Shown: piece by piece, positions 1 through 5,748 of the stretch
How positions within the stretch are numbered: the stretch's first letter is position 1
Layout: each line of letters begins with the position of its first letter
From: Humisphaera sp.
Lineage (GTDB): Bacteria > Planctomycetota > Phycisphaerae > Tepidisphaerales > Tepidisphaeraceae
DNA length: 6,209 nt
Reading direction: 5' to 3'
Assembly: GCA_025351525.1 (NCBI GenBank)
Contig: JANXVV010000003.1
Coordinates: 1 to 6,209 of the forward strand
Position numbers and translations under genes: made by a program
Notes under the pieces: generated by a model
The model's input: only the letters and a program-made list of their open reading frames with translations
What the model was told of the DNA's origin: nothing
Databases searched by the model: none

Positions 1-50
1 CGCCCGTGCTTCTTAAATGTAAGAACACGGGCGAGACGCCCATGCTACCT
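1..50. repeat. Intergenic palindromic repeat, cut by the window edge
   Basis: Bases 1-15 (cgcccgtgcttctta) pair with 20-33 (taagaacacgggcg) around a 4-nt loop, with one unpaired C at position 9. The right arm continues as agacgcccatgctacc (34-49). The left partner of that extension would lie before base 1, so the element is probably larger than what is visible. The outer end gcccatgctac (38-48) is the exact reverse complement of gtagcatgggc at 3583-3593, which links this element to the palindrome near 3600. It lies just upstream of the 88-933 gene. It may be a REP-like dispersed repeat. It has no T-tract, so I do not call it a terminator. Confidence 0.6.
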
Positions 51-87
51 GGAAATGCCCTGTGCGATTCGTCCTGCAAAGTTCACT

Positions 88-933
88 ATGACCTCCGACC
101 TTTTAGAATTCTCCATCAGCCAATACCTCGACGGCAATCTGTCCTCCGAGGAAACTGCCGTCCTGGAAGCGCAGTTGAAGGTCGACCCCGCCGCGCAGGC
201 ACTGCTTGAAGAATATCGCCAACTCGATTCGCTGATGAAATCGCCGCCCGCATTGCCGGTCATCCATTGGGAAAATCTCTCGGTTCATTTGTCTCGCGCG
301 GTGGCCGAGGATTGCGAGCAGTTTGAATTCGCCGTCAGCCAATTCGCCGATGGCACACTATCCCCCGATGAGGCGGCGGAAGTTGAAGCGCGATTGGCGG
401 ATGATCCCGCCGCCCGCACGCTGTTGTCCCAACATCAACAATTGAATGATCTGCTGAAATCCCCGGCGATGCTTCCTGCGATACGGTGGGAGAAATTGGC
501 GGCGCATCTTTCCGACTTCGTCGCCGACGCGTCTGAACCGCAGTCGATCAAGCTCTTTTCCAACCGTTGGGTGCGCGGGCCCAGCGGCCTCGCGCTGGCC
601 GCCTGCGTTTTAATCGCCAGTGCTCTCGGCATTCGCCACACCATGTTCCATCATGGCCCGGCAGTCGATCAGGTGGTGATCGGACCTCTCACCACCGGCT
701 TGACGAGCGTCGCCATCACCCCTTCGACGACTCCCATTCTCGTCGAGATTGGGGGACCGGATTTCGAAACGGCGCAGGGCGTGGCGATGGTGGAAATCAG
801 CATCAGTGCCGGCCCGGAAGCGTCAACTGATGGATCGCCCGCGTTAGCCGAGGGAATCGTCGCCCGTTCCCCGCGCAGCCTGATTGCCTCCAACGTCGCC
901 GAAGTGCAGGATGGCGCGTTGATGCCGTATTGA
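88..933 (+). CDS. Membrane anti-sigma-factor-like protein with duplicated zinc-less ZAS-like domain
   Basis: The product is 281 aa. Two gap-free repeats of 68 residues, at 5-72 and 78-145 (offset 73 residues), are about 51% identical (35/68). Each has the form 'F..SQ..DG.LS..E...EA.L..DPAA..LL....QL..L.KSP..LP.I.WE.L..HLS'. The 'DG.LS..E...E..L' pattern is that of the anti-sigma ZAS/putative zinc-finger fold, but the HxxxCxxC ligands are absent. A hydrophobic segment at about 165-182 (GLALAACVLIASALGI) should span the membrane. The exported C-terminal 95 residues look beta-rich and carry no recognised domain. The ATG at 88 was preferred over the in-frame ATG at 55 because the repeat starts a few residues after it; neither has a clear ribosome-binding site. 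It sits 53 bp upstream of the exported STN-like gene and is probably co-transcribed with it. Proposed role: membrane-bound regulator, probably an anti-sigma factor. Its sigma factor is not in the window, so function is inferred. Confidence 0.75.
   Translation: MTSDLLEFSISQYLDGNLSSEETAVLEAQLKVDPAAQALLEEYRQLDSLMKSPPALPVIHWENLSVHLSRAVAEDCEQFEFAVSQFADGTLSPDEAAEVEARLADDPAARTLLSQHQQLNDLLKSPAMLPAIRWEKLAAHLSDFVADASEPQSIKLFSNRWVRGPSGLALAACVLIASALGIRHTMFHHGPAVDQVVIGPLTTGLTSVAITPSTTPILVEIGGPDFETAQGVAMVEISISAGPEASTDGSPALAEGIVARSPRSLIASNVAEVQDGALMPY
100..522 (+). repeat. Tandem intragenic duplication (two 204-bp units, period 219 bp)
   Basis: Units 100-303 and 319-522 encode the two ZAS-like repeats of the 88-933 gene. 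The protein alignment needs no gaps. The nucleotide sequences have diverged clearly, so this is an old duplication held under selection and not a recent or assembly-induced one. Confidence 0.8.
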
Positions 934-976
934 CCTACGGCCTGACTTTCCATCATCGAGCGAAAAGATTTCCATC

Positions 977-980
977 GGAG
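977..980 (+). promoter_or_regulatory. Ribosome-binding site that decides the start at 987
   Basis: GGAG lies 6 nt upstream of ATG 987 (cggagccgcctatg). It favours this start over the in-frame TTG at 930, because the ATG is followed at once by a complete signal peptide. Confidence 0.6.
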
Positions 981-986
981 CCGCCT

Positions 987-2141
987 ATGCGTTGTCGTCT
1001 TGCCCTATCGCTTTTCGTCCTGTTTATTTCGTCGATCGCACAGGCTGAAGACACTACCTCCGCGCTCATCAATCAAGCCCTCGATAAACCGCAGAAGCTT
1101 ACGATCAACGGTCTTCTGCCGCAGGCGATGGAACACATCCAGCAGCAGAGCGGCGTGCCGATGAAGGCCGACCCTGCCGTGTGGGATCTTCTTCCCTGGG
1201 GCCGTGATACGAACATCCATGCGACGATCGATAACCAGACGCTGCGCCAGGCTCTCGAAGCCATCACGCAAAAGCTCGGTTTGCAATTTGATGTCAAAAG
1301 CGAGGCACTGGTGCTGGAACCGATTCCGGCGCTGCGAAGGCTCGCCCGCCGTTCCACTGCCCAGGAACTTGCCTGTCTGGAAGTGCTATCCAAACAGCCC
1401 TTTCCCACGAGCGGCACCCTCACGTTGAAAGCCATGCTCGACGCGGTGGATAAACAGTTGAAAGCGGCCAATCCCGACTACGCCGTCGATCCACCGGCGG
1501 TGGATTCGGCGCTGATGAGCGCCACCGTGAACATCGCCCGCAACAGCACCCTGCTCGACGCCCTGGAAACGATGGTCAAGCAGACCACCGCCACATGGTA
1601 TCCCTGGGGCAAAACCGTGGCGATTCTCGGCAAGCAGGACCAGATCAAACGGCAACTCAACCGCACGATCACCGTCCGCTACAACGGCACCGAACTCTCG
1701 CAGGTGCTGTCCGATCTCTCGCAAAAATCCGGCGTGCCGTTCGACATCGAAGCCGGCGCGATCCAGCAACTCAGCCCCGAAGCCCGCGCGATCAACCTGA
1801 TGCTGGAAGACTATTCGATCCACGACGCCCTCGAAGCGATTCGCGGCACGACCGGTCTGGATTTCATGATTCGCGAAGGCGGCGTCTACCTCTGGAACCA
1901 AGCCGCCGGCCCCGCCCGACGCGAGCGCGTGTTGATTACCATGCCCGTGCAGGGAACCGATATGGTCGTGCTCATCACCGAATCGCAAGTGCCCTCTGAC
2001 TTACGGGAATACATCACTCAGAAGACGCAAAAGCAGTTCGACAACATTCGACAGATGATGAAGGAAGAGGGCTTCCACCCCGCCGCCACGCAACCGGTGC
2101 CGACGACCAGACCGGTGGTGAAGAAGGATGAGGATTTGTAA
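987..2141 (+). CDS. Exported protein with three STN/secretin-N-like repeats
   Basis: The product is 384 aa. Residues 1-20 form a Sec signal peptide: MRCR, a hydrophobic core (LALSLFVLFISSI), then cleavage after AQA before EDTT. The mature part has three similar alpha/beta units at about 38-112, 145-218 and 227-305. Each runs: beta strand, helix with a 'L..L.Q.SGVP' type turn, a strand, then 'S/TL..ALE.I....GL.F.I' and a closing strand ending in 'LVLEP', 'VAILGK' or 'VYLWN'. This is the pattern of STN or secretin N-terminal domains, which form small periplasmic ring or signalling modules. No secretin barrel, TonB box or TonB-dependent barrel follows. The C-terminus (306-384) is charged and proline-rich and ends in KKDEDL. 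It lies 53 bp downstream of the anti-sigma-like gene, so the two are probably one operon. It may be a periplasmic partner of the exported domain of that regulator. The fold assignment is by pattern only. Confidence 0.75.
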   Translation: MRCRLALSLFVLFISSIAQAEDTTSALINQALDKPQKLTINGLLPQAMEHIQQQSGVPMKADPAVWDLLPWGRDTNIHATIDNQTLRQALEAITQKLGLQFDVKSEALVLEPIPALRRLARRSTAQELACLEVLSKQPFPTSGTLTLKAMLDAVDKQLKAANPDYAVDPPAVDSALMSATVNIARNSTLLDALETMVKQTTATWYPWGKTVAILGKQDQIKRQLNRTITVRYNGTELSQVLSDLSQKSGVPFDIEAGAIQQLSPEARAINLMLEDYSIHDALEAIRGTTGLDFMIREGGVYLWNQAAGPARRERVLITMPVQGTDMVVLITESQVPSDLREYITQKTQKQFDNIRQMMKEEGFHPAATQPVPTTRPVVKKDEDL

Positions 2142-2223
2142 GAAGGGGAGTTGCGGGATGAAACGGGCGGCACTGAGGAATCGATAAAACGACAAATCAC
2201 GTGTAAATCTCCAGCCGGGATGT

Positions 2224-2229
2224 TAAAAT
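2224..2229 (+). promoter_or_regulatory. Possible -10 element of a leaderless promoter
   Basis: TAAAAT (5 of 6 to the TATAAT consensus) ends 6 nt before the ATG at 2236, so transcription would begin at or next to the start codon. The gene has no Shine-Dalgarno sequence. I see no convincing -35 box; gtgtaa at 2201-2206 is poor. Confidence 0.35.
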
Positions 2230-2235
2230 ACTTAG

Positions 2236-2505
2236 ATGGCTATCGCCGGACTCTCCATCCTCGAGCGCATCATCGACCCGGGACTCGGTGATTTTACACC
2301 GGAAGTGGCCCGATACTTTCTATCGTTCGATTTTTCGCCGGATGAACACGCGCGGTGTGAGGTGCTTTCGGGGAAGGCGGCCGTGGGTACTCTCTCCGAA
2401 AACGAGGCCAGTGAGCTCGACGAGTTTCTTGCGGCCAACGCGCTGCTCACCGTGCTTCAGTCCAAGGCGAGGATGTCGGTCCGTCAGCAAACCCCGGCGG
2501 CGTAA
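2236..2505 (+). CDS. Conserved-type small protein, usual partner of an HNH endonuclease gene
   Basis: The product is an 89-aa soluble protein of unknown function with no signal peptide or membrane segment. Visible pattern: 'ILERIIDPGLGDFTPEVAR' (8-26), 'FLSFDFSPDE' (28-37), then 'AAVGTLSENEASELDEFL' (48-65) and 'LLTVLQSKARMSV' (70-82). It looks all-helical and acidic, with a basic tail. From memory, proteins of this wording are frequent in planctomycetes, commonly directly upstream of a short HNH endonuclease gene. Here the downstream position holds a decayed copy of such a gene (2546-2686). The start is taken as ATG 2236; there is no ribosome-binding site, but a -10-like hexamer lies just upstream. 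The pairing with a nuclease could mean a toxin-antitoxin-like or regulatory role. That is speculation, and the biochemical function is unknown. Confidence 0.7.
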   Translation: MAIAGLSILERIIDPGLGDFTPEVARYFLSFDFSPDEHARCEVLSGKAAVGTLSENEASELDEFLAANALLTVLQSKARMSVRQQTPAA

Positions 2506-2545
2506 ATGTCCGTTTCAAAAGCGCTCGACCAGGTGGTGAGGCCGC

Positions 2546-2686
2546 ATGAGCCGCAGACTTGAATTCACCGTGCGTCGGCGCGGGCGGCGTTGGCTAATAC
2601 GGTCGGATGCCCGAGTCCATTTCAAATAATGGGACGGCGATTAAATCGATAAACCCGATACCGGGGGGCGGGAAAGAGAGTGCGAA
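2546..2686 (+). pseudogene. Decayed and truncated HNH endonuclease
   Basis: An intact relative would begin roughly MSxxLE..VRRRAGRRCEYCRMPES and later have an EHI/DHI..R.HGG..S..NLAL segment. Reading from ATG 2546 gives MSRRLEFTVRRRGRRW. One extra G at 2592-2593 then shifts the frame, and TAA at 2595-2597 stands where the Glu of CEYC is expected. The sequence goes on from 2598 as YGRMPESISNN (second knuckle Cys changed to Gly), followed by AIKSINPIPGGGKESAN. The HNH histidine position reads K-S in place of E-H or D-H. The similarity stops at 2685-2687, exactly at the stop codon of the convergent DedA gene, so the C-terminal two thirds are missing. An alternative start at ATG 2506, directly after the stop of the 89-aa gene, is also possible. 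Identification is from a remembered family pattern and is moderately sure. Confidence 0.55.
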
Positions 2687-3442
2687 CTACTCGACTTCCG
2701 CCTGGATCGCCGAATCGGAAATTTTCGGATCCAAAACCCCGACGTGCTCTTCCCGTTTTTCTAAAATTCGCTGCGCGTGTTCCTTCTTCACCTTCCGCAC
2801 TTTCCAGAAAATGAAAATGACGAGGAACAGCGCCACCCCGCCGAACACCCAATAGCCGCCGCGGTGAATTTTATGGGCGACGTACTCGAGGTTTTCCCCG
2901 AATTTAATCCCGAGATAGATGAACAACCCGCCGCTCACCACTGCGGCCAATCCATCGGCGACAAGGAATTTCAGAAAGTGAAATTTGATCGTTCCCGCCG
3001 CGATCACCATCGCGCCGCGAATGCCCGCGAACAGCCGCCCCACCGCCACCACCCAGATGCCATAGTGCTCGAAAAGGGTTTGTGCCCGCATGATGCGCGC
3101 CTTGGTGACGTGCTTGCCGATCACCGGAATTTTAGTGATGTTCAGGCCGAAATGATGGCCCAGGTAATACAGCACGCAGTCCCCACCGATGATTCCGCAC
3201 CACGCGCACAGTGCGGCGGGCAGCAGTGACATATGCTTAGAACCCACCAGCGCGCCCGCCACCAGCAATGGAATATCCTCGGGGATAGGCACCCCCAAAC
3301 CGCACGAGAACAGCAGCCCAAACAGCACGAAATACCCCTTCGTGCCGATGTCCATCCGATCCAGCACCCAGTGTATTTTGCGCGCGATGGACTCGGTGTT
3401 GGCTAAAAGGGAGACCGGAATGATGGCTAATAAATTTCCCAC
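2687..3442 (-). CDS. DedA / VTT-domain (SNARE-associated) membrane protein
   Basis: The product is 251 aa. It has the DedA layout: a hydrophobic segment (38-50) leading into 'CGLGVPIPEDIPLLVAGAL' (47-65) with E55 and D56, 'GIIGGDCVLYYLGHHFG' (83-99) with D88, the conserved 'VGRLFAGIRGAMVIAAG' (134-150) with R136 and R142, further membrane segments at about 157-178 and 197-213, and a long charged cytoplasmic tail (214-251). DedA proteins are inner-membrane lipid scramblase or transporter-type proteins, linked to undecaprenyl phosphate or phospholipid recycling and membrane homeostasis. The start is GTG 3442, preceded by GGAAGGG at 3449-3455 with 6 nt spacing. An in-frame GTG at 3484 would add 14 residues but has no such site. 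It is a single gene, 279 bp downstream of the TPR gene on the same strand, with a palindrome between them. The subfamily and substrate cannot be told from sequence. Confidence 0.88.
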   Translation of the reverse strand: MGNLLAIIPVSLLANTESIARKIHWVLDRMDIGTKGYFVLFGLLFSCGLGVPIPEDIPLLVAGALVGSKHMSLLPAALCAWCGIIGGDCVLYYLGHHFGLNITKIPVIGKHVTKARIMRAQTLFEHYGIWVVAVGRLFAGIRGAMVIAAGTIKFHFLKFLVADGLAAVVSGGLFIYLGIKFGENLEYVAHKIHRGGYWVFGGVALFLVIFIFWKVRKVKKEHAQRILEKREEHVGVLDPKISDSAIQAEVE

Positions 3443-3448
3443 AATCGT

Positions 3449-3455
3449 CCCTTCC
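3449..3455 (-). promoter_or_regulatory. Ribosome-binding site of the DedA gene
   Basis: GGAAGGG on the minus strand stands 6 nt from GTG 3442. It is the best start signal for this gene and decides against the longer GTG 3484 form. Confidence 0.55.
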
Positions 3456-3584
3456 GTTCGCCAAAGTTGCAGAGTGCGGCGCACCTAGCGTTGCGGAGAC
3501 ATTATGCGAGAGTTGGTGGAAAACGAAAAGCGACGGTCGATGAAAATTTGAGAGCATTTTTGGGGGCACGATTGGGTTCGCCGT

Positions 3585-3651
3585 AGCATGGGCTACCAGC
3601 CCATAATTTTCTTGTGTTCAAATTCAAAAACATGGGCTGGTAGCCCATGCT
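3585..3651. repeat. Long perfect palindrome, 20-bp arms (REP-like)
   Basis: The left arm at 3585-3604 (agcatgggctaccagcccat) pairs perfectly with 3632-3651 around a 27-nt loop. Each arm is itself a small palindrome (atgggct / agcccat around ACC or GGT), so either one long hairpin or two small hairpins can form. It lies between the same-strand TPR and DedA genes and could end or dampen read-through from the TPR gene, although no T-run follows it on either strand. The remaining bases between 3443 and 3721 hold no gene I can support. Confidence 0.85.
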
Positions 3652-3721
3652 GCGCCAGCCTCCACCGTGTTCCTAAGCACGTCCTGATGAAATTGATCGC
3701 GCTAAATGACTACGAATGATA

Positions 3722-5119
3722 TTATCGAGGCGGCTCTAAATCCCGGCGCGATCCTGCCGGTGCGGAAGTTGCACCAGCCATGGGTGGAAGCAACGGCGTG
3801 CCCTCCACTCCGACCAACCGCTGCACCATCGTGAATCGCGGCGTCGGCAACTTCTGCTGCACCTGCTTGGCAGTAGCGCGTAATCCGTCGAGCTTCGCCG
3901 ACTGCTCCTGCCGATCGATCGCCAACTGCTTGTTCGCGCGATCGAGATCGTAATACCTCTGCGGCAATGCAAGCCGCACGGTTTGGCCTTGCGGGCCTTT
4001 GGTATAGCTCGTTTCATCGATCGTCCGCATTCGCTTCGTGTTGTAATCGATGTCGTCATCGATCTGACTGATCTTTTTGTTGGCGGCGTCAAACTCACCC
4101 GACAGGCCGTCGAGTTGTTTCTTGATGTCTTTCTCGATCTCGATCAATCGGTCGATCTGCTCCTTATTCACCCACGTCGAACCCCAGCGATACAGCCCGC
4201 TCTTCAACAGCTTTTCCTGCAACGCCGAGTCCTGATCGGTGAATAATCGAAACACGGCCTGCGCCGGCGCCGCCGTCCGCTGATTCTGCGGTAACGCGTT
4301 CAACGCCTCGGCGACATTGTTAAGTATATCGCGATTGACCGGTGACGCCGTCATCGCCCTGGCGTAGTAGCCCATCGCCTGCATCTGCTGATTCTGCCGC
4401 CACAGCACCACCGCCAGATTATTGCACGTCGGTGCGTGATCGACTATCGCGGCGACGACCGATTCAAACCACTTTCTCGCCGCCGGAATCTGCTCCTGCT
4501 TGAACATCAGAGAGCCCTTGAGATAAGCCGCACTGAGATTGCCCGGGTCTTCATCGAGCACCTGCTGCAATAGCGGTTCGGCATCTTTCAACCGGCCTTG
4601 TTTCATCAATTCGCGAACTTCCGCCGCGACGATCTTGCCGTGCGATTTCAGTTGCTCGCGCTCGGCGGTCGTCACCCAGCGCGGGCCGACCCTCACCATC
4701 CCACTCGTCTGCCTCTCCTGCCATGTCGCCAGATCGCGCTCGGCTTCTTTCGCGATCGGGGAATCCTTGTTCTGCTCGATGAAGCGCGCGTAACGTTCGA
4801 TAATCACCTTCAGGTCGGCGACATTTTCCACCGATCGCCGCAGTGATAGCAATCTGCTTTCCGTTTCGACGACGCCGGGCGTTTTCGTGCCGATTTCGAT
4901 CCGCTTCACATCCTCTAGAGGCACGTGTGTCAGCTTCCCTTTTGCATCGGTGACGTCGTAACCATCCTCCGTACGCTTTACGACGCCTTCAAGCGAAGTA
5001 CCATCGTTCAAATGGATGATTTGCGCGTATGACGCCGACGGCGCAAAGAGCATCCCCACCGTCAAAGTCCAGGCGGCAACAAGTCGGAAAAGAAAATTGG
5101 ATGGGCAGCGTTGATTCAT
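3722..5119 (-). CDS. Exported TPR and coiled-coil protein
   Basis: The product is 465 aa. Signal peptide at 1-32: a basic start, a hydrophobic core (LVAAWTLTVGMLF), then cleavage after SYA before QIIHL. Residues 33-77 form a small beta module, 'IHLNDGTSLEGVV...GYDVTDAKG...VPLEDVKRIEIG'. Next come a helical stretch (85-137), the motif 'VRVGPRWVTTAEREQL' (142-157), TPR-like helix pairs at about 164-275 ('GRLKDAEPLLQQVLDEDPGNLSAAYLKG', 'NNLAVVLWRQNQQMQAMGYYARAMTASP'), and a second 'RWGSTWVNKEQIDRL' motif (311-325). A coiled coil follows at about 320-425, and the C-terminus is rich in Pro, Ala and Gly. No catalytic residues are visible, so it is probably a periplasmic or envelope scaffold. The start is ATG 5119, with AGGAA 8 nt upstream and followed at once by the signal peptide. 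An in-frame start at 5188 would bury the signal in a 23-residue leader. It is divergent from the response-regulator gene. Confidence 0.8.
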   Translation of the reverse strand: MNQRCPSNFLFRLVAAWTLTVGMLFAPSASYAQIIHLNDGTSLEGVVKRTEDGYDVTDAKGKLTHVPLEDVKRIEIGTKTPGVVETESRLLSLRRSVENVADLKVIIERYARFIEQNKDSPIAKEAERDLATWQERQTSGMVRVGPRWVTTAEREQLKSHGKIVAAEVRELMKQGRLKDAEPLLQQVLDEDPGNLSAAYLKGSLMFKQEQIPAARKWFESVVAAIVDHAPTCNNLAVVLWRQNQQMQAMGYYARAMTASPVNRDILNNVAEALNALPQNQRTAAPAQAVFRLFTDQDSALQEKLLKSGLYRWGSTWVNKEQIDRLIEIEKDIKKQLDGLSGEFDAANKKISQIDDDIDYNTKRMRTIDETSYTKGPQGQTVRLALPQRYYDLDRANKQLAIDRQEQSAKLDGLRATAKQVQQKLPTPRFTMVQRLVGVEGTPLLPPMAGATSAPAGSRRDLEPPR

Positions 5120-5127
5120 GGGCGAAA

Positions 5128-5132
5128 TTCCT
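5128..5132 (-). promoter_or_regulatory. Ribosome-binding site of the TPR gene
   Basis: AGGAA on the minus strand lies 8 nt before ATG 5119 and supports that start, which places the signal peptide at the N-terminus. Confidence 0.5.
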
Positions 5133-5168
5133 ATGAAATGAATCACCTTCTCAGTGTAACGGCCTGCG

Positions 5169-5260
5169 ATTGTCGAGTACAACGACAAACATAAATTGTT
5201 CGACAGTCTTTAGTCGCATCATAAGTGTCTGTGAAAATGACCATTGCGGTCCATTGTCGA
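5169..5260. promoter_or_regulatory. Divergent intergenic region with repeated TTGTCGA motifs
   Basis: ATTGTCGA occurs at 5169-5176 and again at 5253-5260. Inverted forms CGACAA (5183-5188) and TCGACA (5200-5205) lie between. TTGTCG and CGACAA at 5170-5188 form a 6-bp stem with a 7-nt loop. The region is AT-richer than its surroundings and lies between divergent genes, so a shared operator is possible. Similar hexamers occur by chance elsewhere in the window (for example 2190-2195), so support is weak. Confidence 0.25.
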
Positions 5261-5272
5261 AATCCTCATAAT
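5244..5272 (+). promoter_or_regulatory. Possible promoter of the response-regulator gene
   Basis: TTGCGG (5244-5249) and CATAAT (5267-5272, 5 of 6 to TATAAT) are 17 bp apart. The -10 ends 6 nt before ATG 5279, the same spacing as at the 2236 gene, which suggests a leaderless transcript. Confidence 0.35.
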
Positions 5273-5278
5273 GATTTA

Positions 5279-5695
5279 ATGACCTTGAGTTCGGCCGATC
5301 CCCCCGGCCCGATGCGAATCTCCCGCATACTTCTATGCGACGATTCCCCTGTTGAACGGTTGGCTCTCGCCCATTTGCTGCGCCGCGAAGGTTACGAGGT
5401 GGATGAATCCGCCGATGGTGAATCCGCCCTGCATGTTCTCAAGCATCGCTCCATCGACCTGCTGTTACTCGACCTGAATCTGCCGGACATTGATGGGTTT
5501 GGGGTGTTGGCCTATCTGCAAGAACACCGTCCCGGCCTGCCGGTGATCCTGTTGTCCGGCATGCCTTTGGACGAAATCCAACGGGAGATTCATCGCCTGC
5601 CAAAACAAGAATTGCCACCGCTGCTCATCAAACCGGTCGATCCGGAGCAGTTGCTGCAGATGGTCGAGTTGGGGCTGAGCGGGGAGATGCCGTAA
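5279..5695 (+). CDS. Single-domain response regulator (REC only)
   Basis: The product is 138 aa from ATG 5279. All receiver-domain residues are present: acidic pair D21-D22 in 'ILLCDDS', phospho-acceptor D65 in 'LLLLDLNLPDIDG', S93 in 'VILLSGMP', and K118-P119 in 'LLIKPVD'. Nothing follows the receiver, so there is no DNA-binding or enzymatic output domain. Such stand-alone receivers pass phosphate along a relay or act by binding a partner protein, as CheY or Spo0F do. No histidine kinase gene is nearby, so it is an orphan here. Start choice is open: ATG 5312 gives a compact 127-aa receiver, and GTG 5225 adds 18 residues. None has a ribosome-binding site; 5279 was chosen because a -10-like element sits 6 nt upstream. 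Confidence 0.88.
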   Translation: MTLSSADPPGPMRISRILLCDDSPVERLALAHLLRREGYEVDESADGESALHVLKHRSIDLLLLDLNLPDIDGFGVLAYLQEHRPGLPVILLSGMPLDEIQREIHRLPKQELPPLLIKPVDPEQLLQMVELGLSGEMP

Positions 5696-5748
5696 TTCGA
5701 TTCCAAATGTGGATAAGGCGATGCGTCGTCCCGAGAGCCGAGGTAATT

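Noticed and set aside
88..540. Zinc-binding anti-sigma factor
   Set aside because: No HxxxCxxC motif exists; the only Cys in this region is residue 76, between the repeats.
930..986. TTG start at 930 that would overlap the stop of the anti-sigma-like gene by 4 bp
   Set aside because: It would put 19 residues in front of a clean signal peptide. ATG 987 has GGAG at proper spacing.
1386..1988. 200-aa open frame on the minus strand
   Set aside because: It lies fully opposite the 987-2141 gene, has a His/Arg/Gly-rich composition typical of antisense frames in GC-rich DNA, and shows no family pattern.
2777..3229. 150-aa plus-strand open frame
   Set aside because: Antisense shadow of the DedA gene, rich in His and Pro, with no recognisable domain.
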